Below, piece after piece: positions 54,989 through 64,000 of a stretch of DNA of 64,000 nucleotides. Below the pieces are notes generated by a model that saw only the letters and a list, made by a program, of their open reading frames with translations, was not told where the DNA came from and did no database searches. The stretch lies in NCBI RefSeq assembly GCF_023703415.1, contig NZ_JAGMTU010000002.1, forward strand, positions 124,001 to 188,000, read 5' to 3'. This DNA is from Microbacterium sp. USTB-Y (GTDB taxonomy: Bacteria; Actinomycetota; Actinomycetes; Actinomycetales; Microbacteriaceae). The translations under genes were made by a program, and so were the position numbers. Positions within the stretch are counted from its first letter, which is position 1. Every line of letters begins with the position of its first letter.

Positions 54989-55458
54989 CCGGTTTCCGAC
55001 GGGGTGTGCGGCTCGGGATCGACGTCGGACGGGCCAGGATCGGGGTCGCCCGGAGCGATCCCGACGGCCTGCTGGCGGTGCCGGTGGAGACCGTGCCCCG
55101 CGACGACGCGTCCGTGACTCGGATCGCCCGGCTCGCCGCGGAGTACGAGCCGCTCGAGCTCGTCGTCGGGCTGCCGATCAACCTCCGCGGCGAGGACACG
55201 GCGTCCACCGCGGACGCGCGCGCCTTCGCCGCCGCCCTCGCGCAGGCGAGCGGGTGCGCCGTGCGGCTGATCGACGAGCGGCTGAGCACGGTCACCGCGC
55301 ACCAGGCCCTGCGCGCCTCCGGACGGAGCCAGCGCGCGTCCCGCGGCGTGGTCGATCAGGCCGCCGCCGTCGTGCTGCTCCAGCACGCCATCGACACGGA
55401 GAAGGGCACGGGCGCGCCCGCCGGCGTCGCCCTGATTCTCGACGAGGAGAACCGCTGA
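54985..55458 (+). CDS. ruvX: Putative pre-16S rRNA nuclease / Holliday junction resolvase-like (YqgF)
   Basis: The 157-residue RNase H-fold protein has RLGIDVGRARIGVARSDPDG (first acidic residue), VVGLPINLRGEDTAST, the catalytic DERLSTVTAHQAL and a C-terminal VDQAAAVVLLQ. It matures the 16S rRNA 5' end in E. coli. GTG at 54985 overlaps alaS by GTGA, the actinobacterial alaS-yqgF-mltG order. Confidence 0.93.
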   Translation: MTGFRRGVRLGIDVGRARIGVARSDPDGLLAVPVETVPRDDASVTRIARLAAEYEPLELVVGLPINLRGEDTASTADARAFAAALAQASGCAVRLIDERLSTVTAHQALRASGRSQRASRGVVDQAAAVVLLQHAIDTEKGTGAPAGVALILDEENR

Positions 55459-55459
55459 C

Positions 55460-56815
55460 ATGTCCGACCGATCCGAATCGGCCGCCACGCCCGAGCACGA
55501 GCCCGCCCTGCACGACCTCTTCGGGGCTCTGCCCGATCCCCAGGTGCAGACGCCGGCTCCGGCCGACCCGCCAGCCGCCCCGGGATCCCGGCGCGCCGCG
55601 CGCGAGGCGGCCAGCACCGGCGCCTGGGCACCGGAGCGCTCTGAGGCGCCGGCTGCGCCGAACGCGGCGCCCGAGCACCACGAGACGCACGCGACGCTGG
55701 AAGCCCTCTTCCGTCACGAGGCGGAGCCGCCCGCGGTGCCGAAGCACAAGCGGCGACGCGGATGCCTGGTCGCCCTCATCATCGTCTTCGTCCTCGTCGG
55801 CGGCGCAGCCGCCGGCGGCCTGTGGGTATGGAACACCTACGGGGCCAAGATCAGCGAGACGATGGGCTGGGGCCCGTCCAAGGACTACGAGGCGGGACAG
55901 GCGACGGGGAACGCGCTCGTCACCATCAACAAGGGCGACAGCGGGCAGCAGGTCTCCGAGGCGCTCTACAAGGCGGGCGTGACCAAGACCTCCGACGTGT
56001 TCTACACCATGCTGGTGAAGGACGACGTCGCCAACACGTTCTACCCGGGCGTCTACAAGCTGCAGCTGAAGATGACCGCGGCCGCCGCTCTCAAGGCGCT
56101 CAACGACCCGCAGAACAAGATGCAGAACTCCGCGGTGATCCCGGAGGGCTACACGGTGGCCGAGACGATCGAGCGCATCTCCAAGAGCGTGGACGTACCG
56201 CTCGCGGATCTCCAGGCCGCGGTGCAGACACCCGCGGACTACGGCGTGAACGCCCCCTCGCTCGAGGGCTGGCTTTTCCCCGCCCTGTACGAGTTCGCAC
56301 CGGGTGCGACCGCGAAGGACGTCGTCTCGACGATGGTCAAGCGCACGAGGGACTCCCTCGCCGCGGCTTCCATCCCCTCCGCCGATGAGCAGCGCGTGCT
56401 CACCATCGCCTCGATCATCCAACGCGAGGCGCGCGCCGAGGCCGACTTCTACAAGGTGTCCCGGGTGATCCAGAACCGCCTCGATCAGGGCATGAAGCTC
56501 CAGATGGACTCCACGGCGCAGTACGGCTACGGCGAGCTGCACAGCGGCTCGGCGAGCACCTCCGATGCCGCGCAGAACGACGACAATCCGTGGAACACGT
56601 ACGTCATCGACGGCCTCCCGAAGACGCCCATCGCGAATCCGGGCGACAAGGCGATCGATGCGGCGATGCATCCCGCCGACGGCCCTTGGCTGTACTTCGT
56701 CACCGTGAACCTCGACACCGGCGAGACCGTGTTCTCGACGACCTACGCCGAGCACGAGGCCGCCGTGAAGCAATGGCAGGACTGGTGCAAGGCGAACCCG
56801 GATTCGGGCTGCTGA
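55460..56815 (+). CDS. mltG: Endolytic murein transglycosylase
   Basis: The protein has 451 residues. A cytoplasmic acidic/Pro-rich tail (1-97) precedes one membrane helix (101-125). A LysM-like region and the YceG catalytic domain follow, with EGYTVAETIERIS, LEGWLFPALYEF, catalytic Glu323 in ASIIQREA and MKLQMDSTAQYGYG. It cuts growing peptidoglycan strands. It starts 1 nt after the ruvX stop. Confidence 0.93.
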   Translation: MSDRSESAATPEHEPALHDLFGALPDPQVQTPAPADPPAAPGSRRAAREAASTGAWAPERSEAPAAPNAAPEHHETHATLEALFRHEAEPPAVPKHKRRRGCLVALIIVFVLVGGAAAGGLWVWNTYGAKISETMGWGPSKDYEAGQATGNALVTINKGDSGQQVSEALYKAGVTKTSDVFYTMLVKDDVANTFYPGVYKLQLKMTAAAALKALNDPQNKMQNSAVIPEGYTVAETIERISKSVDVPLADLQAAVQTPADYGVNAPSLEGWLFPALYEFAPGATAKDVVSTMVKRTRDSLAAASIPSADEQRVLTIASIIQREARAEADFYKVSRVIQNRLDQGMKLQMDSTAQYGYGELHSGSASTSDAAQNDDNPWNTYVIDGLPKTPIANPGDKAIDAAMHPADGPWLYFVTVNLDTGETVFSTTYAEHEAAVKQWQDWCKANPDSGC

Positions 56816-56816
56816 C

Positions 56817-57638
56817 ATGAGCAGCGGTCCGTCGCGGCTGGCCGTGTGGGGCGATCCGATCGATCACAGCCGATCGCCCGACCTGCACGGCGCCGCCTAT
56901 CGCGTGCTGGGCCTGAACTGGGACTACGGGAGGCGTCGGGTCGACGCCGCCGGGTTCGATGCGGCACTGGACGGGCTGGACGGCACGTGGCGGGGTCTCT
57001 CCCTGACGATGCCGCTCAAGGAGCGCGCCTTCGCGCGCGCCGACGAGCGCGACGACGATGCCCTCCTCACCGGGGCGGTCAACACCCTGCTGCTCGGCGA
57101 GCGCGTCCGCGGGTTCAACACCGACGTCCGCGGGCTGACCGAGGCCCTGCGCGCCGGCGGGCTCGGCGGCAGCCGCACGGCGCGCGTGCTCGGGGGCGGC
57201 GCGACGGCACGCTCGGCCCTGGTCTCCCTGCTGCGGCTCGGAGTCGTCGAGGTCGAGGTGCGCACCCGACGCGCCGAGCAGGCCCAGGAGCTGGCGGCGT
57301 TCGGCGAGCGGATCGGGCTGCGCGCCGCAGTGCGCGCCCTGGACGGTCCCGCCACCGCGGTCGATCTCACGGTGTCGACGCTTCCCGGCGACGTGACGCT
57401 TCCCGCGGCGGCCGCGGCCGCGCTGGCGGCGGACGGAGGAGCGCTGTTCTCCGCCGCGTACGCCCCGTGGCCGACGGCCCTCGCGCAGGCCTGGACTGCC
57501 GCGCCGGTGCTGACCGGGCTGGAGATGCTCCTGCACCAGGCGGTCGCGCAGATCAGGATCTTCCTGCACGGCACCCCGGACGAGGCGCTTCCCGACGAGC
57601 CCGCGGTGCTCGAGGCGATGCGGGCGGCTCTGCGCTGA
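56817..57638 (+). CDS. aroE: Shikimate dehydrogenase
   Basis: The 273-residue enzyme reduces 3-dehydroshikimate with NADPH. SRSPDLHGAAYRVLGL binds the substrate, Lys68 in LTMPLKE and Asp103 in NTDVRGL are the catalytic pair, and VLGGGATARSAL is the nucleotide loop. The start follows mltG by 1 nt. The canonical VTxPxK motif reads LTMPLK, so it is slightly divergent; some actinobacterial AroE-like proteins have altered specificity. Confidence 0.9.
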   Translation: MSSGPSRLAVWGDPIDHSRSPDLHGAAYRVLGLNWDYGRRRVDAAGFDAALDGLDGTWRGLSLTMPLKERAFARADERDDDALLTGAVNTLLLGERVRGFNTDVRGLTEALRAGGLGGSRTARVLGGGATARSALVSLLRLGVVEVEVRTRRAEQAQELAAFGERIGLRAAVRALDGPATAVDLTVSTLPGDVTLPAAAAAALAADGGALFSAAYAPWPTALAQAWTAAPVLTGLEMLLHQAVAQIRIFLHGTPDEALPDEPAVLEAMRAALR

Positions 57639-57683
57639 AGTCATCCGGGCGGTGCGGCTCCTCCGACATGGGAGACTAGGGGA

Positions 57684-58913
57684 ATGCTCCGCGTGCTCAC
57701 GGCCGGCGAATCGCACGGCCCCGAACTCATTGCCGTCATGGAGGGCCTGCCCGCGGGCGTGCCCCTGTCCCGCGAGGCGATCCAGGCCGATCTGCAGCGC
57801 CGCAAGCTCGGCTACGGGCGTGGATCCCGGATGAAGTTCGAGCAGGACGAGCTGACGATCTCCGGCGGAGTGCGTCACGGCTTCTCGCTCGGCAGCCCGA
57901 TCGCGATGCGCATCGGCAACACCGAGTGGCCGAAGTGGGTCGAGGTGATGAGCGCCGATCCCGTCGAGCTGACGGACAAGTCCCGTGGGCGCAGCGCCGC
58001 ACTGACCCGTCCGCGGCCCGGCCACGCCGACCTCGTCGGCATGCAGAAGTACGGCTTCGACGAGGCCCGGCCGATCCTCGAGCGGGCGAGCGCCCGGGAG
58101 ACCGCGGCACGCGTGGCCCTCGGCGCGGTGGCCCGCGCATTCCTCGGCGAGCTCGGGATCCGCCTGGTCAGCCACACGCTGTCGATCGGCCCTGTGCAGG
58201 TTCCCGAGGGATCCGCCCTGCCGACCCCCGATGACGTCGATGCACTGGATGCGGATCCGCTACGCTGCTTCGATCGCGCGACGAGCGAGCTGATGGTGGC
58301 GGAGGTCGACGCCGCCCGCAAGGACGGCGACACCCTCGGCGGCATCGTCGAGGTGCTCGCCTACGGCCTGCCGCCGGGGCTCGGCTCACACGTGCACTGG
58401 GACCGCAGGCTCGATGCCCGCCTCGCTTACGCCCTCATGGGGATCCAGGCGATCAAGGGCGTCGAGGTGGGCGACGGCTTCGAGACCACCCGCCGGCGCG
58501 GCTCGGCCGCGCACGACGAGCTCTTCGCGACCGACGACGGCATCAGCCGCGGCTCCGACCGCGCCGGCGGCACGGAGGGCGGCATGTCCACGGGCACCGT
58601 GCTGCGCGTGCGCGCCGGCATGAAGCCGATCGCGACGATCCCGCACGCGCTGCGCACCGTCGACGTCGCCTCGGGGGAGCAGGCCACCGCGCACCACCAG
58701 CGCTCCGACGTCTGCGCCGTCCCGGCCGCGGGCGTGGTGGCCGAGGCCATGGTCGCGATCGAGCTCGCGAACTCCGTGCTGGAGAAGTTCGGCGGCGACA
58801 ACGTGGCCGAGACCCGGCGCAACCTCGAGGCGTACCTCGCCGCCATCCCCGACGAGCTGCGCACCACGCCGGCGTCCCAGGCGGCGCTGATCCTGCACGA
58901 TGAGCTCGGCTGA
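57684..58913 (+). CDS. aroC: Chorismate synthase
   Basis: The 409-residue FMN-dependent lyase makes chorismate from EPSP. It has [21 protein letters not shown] at the N-terminus, [15 protein letters not shown], the [13 protein letters not shown] segment with the RASARET site, and [10 protein letters not shown] with ERR-like flavin contacts later. It overlaps aroK by 14 nt. Confidence 0.97.
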   Translation: MLRVLTAGESHGPELIAVMEGLPAGVPLSREAIQADLQRRKLGYGRGSRMKFEQDELTISGGVRHGFSLGSPIAMRIGNTEWPKWVEVMSADPVELTDKSRGRSAALTRPRPGHADLVGMQKYGFDEARPILERASARETAARVALGAVARAFLGELGIRLVSHTLSIGPVQVPEGSALPTPDDVDALDADPLRCFDRATSELMVAEVDAARKDGDTLGGIVEVLAYGLPPGLGSHVHWDRRLDARLAYALMGIQAIKGVEVGDGFETTRRRGSAAHDELFATDDGISRGSDRAGGTEGGMSTGTVLRVRAGMKPIATIPHALRTVDVASGEQATAHHQRSDVCAVPAAGVVAEAMVAIELANSVLEKFGGDNVAETRRNLEAYLAAIPDELRTTPASQAALILHDELG

Positions 58914-59427
58914 GTCCGCGGCGCCGGAGGTGCTCGTGCTCGTGGGCCCCATGGGCGCGGGCAAGACCAGTGTCGGCCGGAGGGTCGCGAGGACGGCGGG
59001 CTGGCGCTTCGTCGACACCGACAAGGCGATCGTCCGCGAGCACGGATCCATCCCGGCGATCTTCGCCGAGCACGGCGAGGATCGGTTCCGCGAGTGGGAG
59101 CGGGAACAGGTGGCCGAGGCGATCGCCGGCGGCGGCGTGATCTCCCTGGGCGGGGGAGCGGTGCTGTCCGAGGACACGCGCGACCTGCTGCGCACCGTCC
59201 CCGTCGTGATGCTCACGGTCTCCCCGGAGGCCGTGGCGGAGCGGATCTCGGGTACGGATCGGCCGTTGCTGCACGGCGAGGAGGACCCCGTGCAGCGGTG
59301 GACGAGGATCTTCGCGGAGCGCCGTGCGCTGTACGAGGAAGTCGCCGATGCGCGCTTCGACACGTCACGGGTGCCGATGTCGCGGGTGGCGGATCAGATC
59401 GTGGAATGGATGAGAGGACGGGCATGA
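58900..59427 (+). CDS. aroK: Shikimate kinase
   Basis: The 175-residue P-loop kinase has [15 protein letters not shown] (Walker A), the shikimate-binding FVDTDKAIV, the SLGGGAVLS Walker B-like Gly loop and DRPLL in the lid. The ATG at 58900 lies within aroC and the end overlaps aroB by ATGA, so translation through the aro block is coupled. Confidence 0.95.
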   Translation: MSSAESAAPEVLVLVGPMGAGKTSVGRRVARTAGWRFVDTDKAIVREHGSIPAIFAEHGEDRFREWEREQVAEAIAGGGVISLGGGAVLSEDTRDLLRTVPVVMLTVSPEAVAERISGTDRPLLHGEEDPVQRWTRIFAERRALYEEVADARFDTSRVPMSRVADQIVEWMRGRA

Positions 59428-60542
59428 GCGCCCAGCAGAACGAGACGGCGGACGACGGCACCACGACGATCACGGTGACGGGGAGCACCCCGTACGAGAT
59501 CACGGTGGGTCGGGACATCCTCGATCGCGTCTCCGCGGAGCTGGCGCCCTCGGTGCGCAAGGTGCTGGTGGTGCACCCGCCGACGCTTGCGGATCGTGCC
59601 GCGGAACTGCGCGACCGCATCCTCGCGGACACCGCGAACGGTCCCCGTGAGGTGCTGCTCGCCGAGATCCCGGACGCCGAGCAGGGCAAGCGCATCGAGG
59701 TCGCCCAGTTCCTCTGGCAGATCATGGGCCAGGCCGACTTCACCCGCACGGATGCCGTCGTCGGCTACGGCGGGGGCGCGGTCACCGATCTCGCCGGCTT
59801 CGTCGCCGCCACCTGGCTGCGCGGGGTCCAGGTCGTGCAGGTGCCGACCACGGTCCTGGGCCTGGTCGACGCGGCGGTCGGCGGGAAGACCGGCATCAAC
59901 ACGAACGAGGGCAAGAACCTCGTCGGCGCCTTCTGGGCCCCCCGCGCCGTGATCGGCGATCTCGACCAGCTGTCCAGCCTCAGTCAGAACGAGGCCACGG
60001 CGGGCTTCGCCGAGGTGGTCAAGGCGGGCTTCATCTGGGCGCCTGAGATCCTCGACATCATCGAGGCGGATCCGTCGCGCGCCGTGGACCCGCTCACGCC
60101 GGAGTTCCGTCGCGCGGTCGAGCTCGCGATCGGGATGAAGGCGACGGTCGTCTCCGACGACTTCCGCGAGGACGGCCAGCGCGAGATCCTCAACTACGGC
60201 CACACGCTCGGGCACGCGATCGAGCACGCGGAGCGGTACCGCTGGCGTCACGGCGCGGCGATCTCGGTCGGCATGCTGTTCGCCGCCGAGCTGTCGCGGC
60301 TCGCGGGGCGTCTCTCCGACGACGACGCGAACCGGCACCGCACGGTGCTCGAGTCGCTCGGACTCCCCACCTCCTACCGCGGAGGCGCCTGGCCGACGCT
60401 CCTGTCGACGATGCAGCGCGACAAGAAGAGCCGCGGCGGCATGCTGCGCTTCATCGTGCTCGACGGCATCGCGAAGCCGACGGTGCTGCAGGCTCCGGAT
60501 GAATCGCTCCTGTTCGCCGCCTATCAGGAGGTCGCCGAGTGA
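59424..60542 (+). CDS. aroB: 3-dehydroquinate synthase
   Basis: The 372-residue NAD- and metal-dependent enzyme has VVGYGGGAVTDLAGFVAATW, QVPTTVLGLVDAAVGGKTGI, GFAEVVKAGFI and the metal-binding NYGHTLGHAIEH. It overlaps the GNAT gene by GTGA. Confidence 0.97.
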   Translation: MSAQQNETADDGTTTITVTGSTPYEITVGRDILDRVSAELAPSVRKVLVVHPPTLADRAAELRDRILADTANGPREVLLAEIPDAEQGKRIEVAQFLWQIMGQADFTRTDAVVGYGGGAVTDLAGFVAATWLRGVQVVQVPTTVLGLVDAAVGGKTGINTNEGKNLVGAFWAPRAVIGDLDQLSSLSQNEATAGFAEVVKAGFIWAPEILDIIEADPSRAVDPLTPEFRRAVELAIGMKATVVSDDFREDGQREILNYGHTLGHAIEHAERYRWRHGAAISVGMLFAAELSRLAGRLSDDDANRHRTVLESLGLPTSYRGGAWPTLLSTMQRDKKSRGGMLRFIVLDGIAKPTVLQAPDESLLFAAYQEVAE

Positions 60543-61054
60543 GCGTCACCGTGCGCCGCGTCGAGGCGGGCGAATGGCAGCAGGTGCGCGAACTGCGGCT
60601 CCGGGCGCTGCGGGATCCGATCGCGGAGCTCGCGTTCCTGGACACGTATGAGAACGCCTCGGCCCAGCCGGACGAGTTCTGGCAGCATCGCACCGCGCAG
60701 GCCGCCGAGGGCGGGCCGAACTGCCAGTTCGTCACGATCGCCGAGGACGACGCCTGGTCCGGCTCGGCGACGGTGATCGGCAGCCGGGACGCCGCGGAGT
60801 CGGCGCTCGTCGTCGGGGTGTACGTCGCGGACGGACATCGCGGCGCCGGAGCCATCGAGGCGCTGCTCGACGAGTGCGCCGCCTGGGCGGCGGAGGGCGG
60901 CTTCACCGGCCTCACCCTCGAGGTGCACGTCGACAATCATCGCGCCCAGGCCGCCTACGAACGCTGCGGCTTCACCCGCACCGGCGAGATCACCGAACTC
61001 GAGAACGGCCAGGAGTACGTGATGGTGCGCCCGGTCCTGCCCTCCTCGCGCTGA
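60539..61054 (+). CDS. GNAT-family N-acetyltransferase inside the aro block
   Basis: The 171-residue GNAT domain has VVGVYVADGHRGAGAIEAL (acetyl-CoA-binding R/Q-x2-G-x-G/A element, here HRGAGA) and LEVHVDNHRAQAAYERCGF. The substrate is unknown. It sits between aroB and aroQ, with its GTG start overlapping the aroB stop by 4 nt, so it is translated with the chorismate genes. Confidence 0.88.
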   Translation: MSVTVRRVEAGEWQQVRELRLRALRDPIAELAFLDTYENASAQPDEFWQHRTAQAAEGGPNCQFVTIAEDDAWSGSATVIGSRDAAESALVVGVYVADGHRGAGAIEALLDECAAWAAEGGFTGLTLEVHVDNHRAQAAYERCGFTRTGEITELENGQEYVMVRPVLPSSR

Positions 61055-61066
61055 TACCGTGACCCT

Positions 61067-61525
61067 GTGACCACGCCGCGCCGCCTCCTGCTCGTCAACG
61101 GGCCGAACCTCAACCTGCTGGGCCGGCGCGAGCCCGGGATCTACGGATCCGCGACGCTCGCCGACGTCGAGCGGATCGCCGCGGACGCGGCGGCCGCGTA
61201 CGGCTATGAGATCCGGGCGGTGCAGAGCAACCACGAGGGCGTCCTGCTCGATGCGATCCACGCTGCGGCGGACGACTGCGCCGGCATCGTCATCAACGCG
61301 GGGGCCTATACGCACACCTCGGTCGCGCTGCGCGATGCGCTCACCGGCGTCGCGCTGCCGTTCGCCGAGGTGCACATCTCCGACGTCTACGCGCGCGAGG
61401 AGTTCCGGCACCACTCCTATCTCACCGACGTCGCCGCGGTGCACGTGGTGGGGGAGGGCGTGCAGGGCTACGCCACCGCGACGCGCCGGCTGATCCTGCT
61501 GATCGCGGGCCAGGCCGACGGCTGA
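61067..61525 (+). CDS. aroQ: Type II 3-dehydroquinate dehydratase
   Basis: The 152-residue enzyme has [20 protein letters not shown] with the catalytic Tyr, [30 protein letters not shown] and [20 protein letters not shown] with the catalytic His. TACCGT lies 6 nt before the GTG, a possible leaderless start of its own. Confidence 0.96.
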   Translation: MTTPRRLLLVNGPNLNLLGRREPGIYGSATLADVERIAADAAAAYGYEIRAVQSNHEGVLLDAIHAAADDCAGIVINAGAYTHTSVALRDALTGVALPFAEVHISDVYAREEFRHHSYLTDVAAVHVVGEGVQGYATATRRLILLIAGQADG

Positions 61526-61632
61526 CACCACGGTGCCCTTCTGGCCTCCCATCGGCCCTTCGGTGGGCATCCCGTAAGATGGGACGTCGGCCGATCGGCC
61601 GCGCAGACTTCAGGAACGGACTTCTCAGACCC

Positions 61633-62196
61633 ATGGCATCCACCGCAGACATCAAGAACGGCGTCGTCCTCTCCATCGACGGCCAGCTCTGGAACGTCAT
61701 CGAGTTCCAGCACGTGAAGCCGGGCAAGGGCGGCGCGTTCGTGCGCACCAAGCTGAAGAACGTCGTCAGCGGCAAGGTGGTCGACCGCACCTACAACGCC
61801 GGCGCCAAGATCGACATCGAGAACGTCGACCGCCGCGACTTCACCTACCTGTACACCGATGGGGACAACTTCGTCTTCATGGACCAGGAGGACTACGACC
61901 AGATCAACGTCGCCGCCGCGACCGTGGGCGACGCCAAGAACTTCATGCTGGAGAACCAGTCGGTGCAGATCGCACTGAACAACGGCAACCCGCTCTACAT
62001 CGAGCTGCCGGCCTCCGTCGTCCTCGAGGTCACCTACACCGAGCCCGGCCTGCAGGGCGACCGCTCCTCGGCGGGCACCAAGCCCGCGACCCTCGAGACC
62101 GGCTACGAGATCCAGGTGCCGCTGTTCCTGGAGACCGGCACCAAGGTCAAGGTCGACACTCGCACGGGCGGCTACCTCGGCCGCATCAACGACTGA
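61633..62196 (+). CDS. efp: Elongation factor P
   Basis: The 187-residue translation factor relieves stalling at polyproline. The N-terminal KOW-like domain has the modification-loop Lys32 in KPGKGGAF, the common lysine form; the OB domains contain [26 protein letters not shown] (61575-61580) is a likely -10 with a UTR of about 50 nt. The frame is open upstream of the ATG, but the family N-terminus fixes the start. Confidence 0.96.
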   Translation: MASTADIKNGVVLSIDGQLWNVIEFQHVKPGKGGAFVRTKLKNVVSGKVVDRTYNAGAKIDIENVDRRDFTYLYTDGDNFVFMDQEDYDQINVAAATVGDAKNFMLENQSVQIALNNGNPLYIELPASVVLEVTYTEPGLQGDRSSAGTKPATLETGYEIQVPLFLETGTKVKVDTRTGGYLGRIND

Positions 62197-62199
62197 CGC

Positions 62200-62610
62200 G
62201 TGGGCGCTCGGACCAAGGCGCGCAAGCGCGCCCTCGACATCCTCTTCTCCGCGGACGTGCGCGGTGACGACCTCGCGGTGACCCTGGCGGCCGAGGCCAA
62301 GCGTGCGGCGGCCGAGCCCGCCCGCGAGGGATCCTGGCTGTACGGCCGCGAGATCGTGGACGGGATCATCGACCACCGCGACGAGATCGACGAGCAGATC
62401 ACCACGCACAGCCGCGACTGGAAGCTCGAGCGGATGCCGGCCGTGGACCGTGCGCTGCTGCGCATCGGCGTGTGGGAGATCCTGCACAACGACGAGGTGC
62501 CCACCGCCGTCGCGATCGACGAGGCCGTGGAGCTCGCGAAGGAGTTCTCCACCGACGAGTCCGGCGCGTTCGTGCACGGCGTGCTCGCGCGCGTCGCCCG
62601 TTCCGCCTGA
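62200..62610 (+). CDS. nusB: Transcription antitermination protein NusB
   Basis: The 136-residue all-helical protein has KRALDILFSADVRG, ITTHSRDWKLERMPAVDRAL, LRIGVWEIL and EVPTAVAIDEAVELAKEFS. It binds boxA in rRNA transcripts with S10. It starts at GTG 3 nt after efp and ends the operon before the hairpin at 62653. Confidence 0.95.
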   Translation: MGARTKARKRALDILFSADVRGDDLAVTLAAEAKRAAAEPAREGSWLYGREIVDGIIDHRDEIDEQITTHSRDWKLERMPAVDRALLRIGVWEILHNDEVPTAVAIDEAVELAKEFSTDESGAFVHGVLARVARSA

Positions 62611-62652
62611 CCGGTCGCGCGACGTCCTCCCTCTTCGGACGTGTCCTTTCTT

Positions 62653-62696
62653 CTTCGGGGCGCAGGAACCGGGTATTCCGGTCCTGCGCCCCGAAG
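62653..62696 (+). terminator. Terminator of the efp-nusB unit
   Basis: CTTCGGGGCGCAGGA plus CCGG pairs with CCGG plus TCCTGCGCCCCGAAG around GTATT, with one bulged A. Confidence 0.85.
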
Positions 62697-62758
62697 CGTC
62701 TCCGGACGTTCCGAGGACGGGACTGCGGTGTCCGTAGCCCGCGCCAGGATGGGTCATC

Positions 62759-64000
62759 ATGAGTTCCGCTGACGCCGACGACTGGCGCGTCCTGCTGCCC
62801 TCCGCCGCCGCACGCGGAGTTCCTCTGGCGCTCGGCGTCGAGTTGCGCCGCCGCGACAGGGCGGACTCCCGGCACTGGGGATCGCGCCCGCTGCGGACGG
62901 CGACCGCGCGCGATCTGGCGAGGGATCCGGGCGAGCTGTTCCTCGCCGTCCGCCCGCTGCGCCGCAATGACGCCGACGACGCCTGGGTGCAATCCGACGC
63001 CGACTGGGACGCGGTGCGCCGCCCCGGGACGCGGTACGCCCCCGCGCACTCGCGCTGGTTCGCCGACCTGCTCAGCATCTCCCGGGACTCCCTGCTCTCC
63101 GGCACAGCAGGCGACTGGCTGCTGCTGGATCCGGTGGCCTCTCCGCTGCTGTGGCCGCACCTGGGCTCGGCGGCGGACGTCGGCATCCCGATGGTGCCCA
63201 CCGAGCGCGGCACCCGGCTGCGCTGGGCGGACGATGTCCGCATCGCGGTGGACCTGGCCGCGTCCCGGGGCGGTGGGCTGACCGTCGTCGCGTCGACGGT
63301 GGTCGACGGCGAAACGCTCGAGGGAGCGACGACCCGTCCCATCGGCTCCGGCGGCGTCTACGTCCACCGGGTGCTCGGCGCCGACATCGAGCTCGTGCTG
63401 GCACCGACGGCGCTCACGGACAGCACCCGCGCACTGCTCGCGTCCCCGGACGGCGTGAGCGTGGCGCCCGTCGACCGGGCGGTGTTCTTCCGGGAGGCGT
63501 ACCCGCTGCTGCGACGCGGTGCGGACGTCCGCGCGGGCGCCGGAGTGAGCCTGCCGGAGCCGCCGCGCCCGGTGCCGATGCTCATGCTCGACTTCCGCCC
63601 CGCCGATGTCGTGGCCTACGAACTGTGCTGGGACTATCCCGGCTACCGGCGCTTCCCCCTGGACGAGAGGGCCGCGGAGTCCGCGGTCCGCGACGGCGCC
63701 GCGGAGGCGCAGCGCCGTCCGGCGGTGATCGCGGATTGGACGGCGATCACCGGCCTGCCGTTCGCGCTCAGCGGCACACTCGGCGATGCCGACGCCGCCG
63801 AGTTCGTCGCGGTGTTCGCCCCCGCGCTGGAGGAGTGCGGGATCGTCGTCGAGCGCTCGGGCGTTCCCCGCGCCTATCCCGAGCTCACCGGCGACCCCGC
63901 GATCACCGTCAACGTCGTGGAGAGCACCGACCCCGATTGGCTCGACCTCGGCTTCGTGGTGCGCATCGACGGGCGCAGCATCCCGTTCGAGCCGCTGTTC
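62759..64000 (+). CDS. SNF2-type helicase, N-terminal part (runs off the window)
   Basis: From ATG 62759 an open frame of 414 codons continues to the last base. The visible part is the N-terminal accessory region of large actinobacterial Swi2/Snf2 helicases. I judge this from segments such as WDYPGYRRFPLDERAAE and, near the window end, DPDWLDLGFVVRIDGRSIPF, which normally precedes the DEAD/SNF2 core. No Walker motifs are visible yet, so the assignment rests on resemblance. TAGCCC at about 62735 may be a -10. Confidence 0.65.
   Translation, partial: MSSADADDWRVLLPSAAARGVPLALGVELRRRDRADSRHWGSRPLRTATARDLARDPGELFLAVRPLRRNDADDAWVQSDADWDAVRRPGTRYAPAHSRWFADLLSISRDSLLSGTAGDWLLLDPVASPLLWPHLGSAADVGIPMVPTERGTRLRWADDVRIAVDLAASRGGGLTVVASTVVDGETLEGATTRPIGSGGVYVHRVLGADIELVLAPTALTDSTRALLASPDGVSVAPVDRAVFFREAYPLLRRGADVRAGAGVSLPEPPRPVPMLMLDFRPADVVAYELCWDYPGYRRFPLDERAAESAVRDGAAEAQRRPAVIADWTAITGLPFALSGTLGDADAAEFVAVFAPALEECGIVVERSGVPRAYPELTGDPAITVNVVESTDPDWLDLGFVVRIDGRSIPFEPLF

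Overview
The window is about 64 kb of a high-GC actinobacterial chromosome. The gene order (thrS-HIT, pdxS/pdxT-yebC, ruvCAB-yajC-secDF-rel, rarA, rpsD-alaS-ruvX-mltG-aroE, aroCKBQ-efp-nusB) is the one known from Actinobacteria. The intergenic style (leaderless starts behind TAGNNT hexamers, long palindromes between convergent genes) and the protein flavour point to Microbacteriaceae, probably Microbacterium. The genus is an inference, since there is no rRNA here. Nearly all of the window is core chromosome. I see no integrase, transposase, phage gene or CRISPR array.

Region by region: (1) 1-9.6 kb: the tail of a GMC oxidoreductase followed by a tandem-repeat/palindrome element; a fadB/fadA-type beta-oxidation pair; RNase D with DUF3000; an exported or anchored alpha/beta hydrolase; the sulfur pair sseA-sufE; a ZapE/AFG1 ATPase. 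(2) 9.7-22.9 kb: amt behind a possible GlnR box, a PemK-like protein, pta-ackA, a UvrD-family helicase, four tRNA genes (Val-CAC, Gly-GCC, Cys-GCA, Val-GAC), and several small regulatory units: SRPBCC-ArsR with paired operators before an odd SDR gene, and a MerR gene next to a VOC gene that has a MerR-type promoter. (3) 22.9-27.7 kb: a short threonine-containing leader ORF, thrS, a HIT protein, pyridoxal kinase and pdxS.

(4) 27.7-35.6 kb is the accessory part. It sits between pdxS and pdxT, which are normally adjacent. It holds an SRPBCC gene and a decayed paralogue, a broken CBS gene, an AraC/dihydrofolate-reductase-like pair, a tightly coupled cassette (haem-oxygenase-like iron enzyme, CDGSH iron-sulfur protein, YbdK-type carboxylate-amine ligase), a DUF6328 membrane protein and small disordered proteins. 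This is the most interesting stretch for new biology. (5) 35.6-64 kb: pdxT, yebC, ruvCAB, yajC-secD-secF and rel; an orphan AbiEi-like protein, a DUF349 protein, rarA, an acyltransferase and rpsD; then alaS-ruvX-mltG-aroE-aroC-aroK-aroB-(GNAT)-aroQ-efp-nusB, and the start of a SNF2-type helicase that runs off the end.

How they work together: PdxS and PdxT make pyridoxal phosphate and the kinase salvages it. RuvA/B/C, RuvX, RarA and two helicases handle recombination intermediates. YajC/SecD/SecF drive protein export. The aro genes make chorismate. All coordinates and motifs were read by eye. Family names come from recognised motifs and not from database searches.
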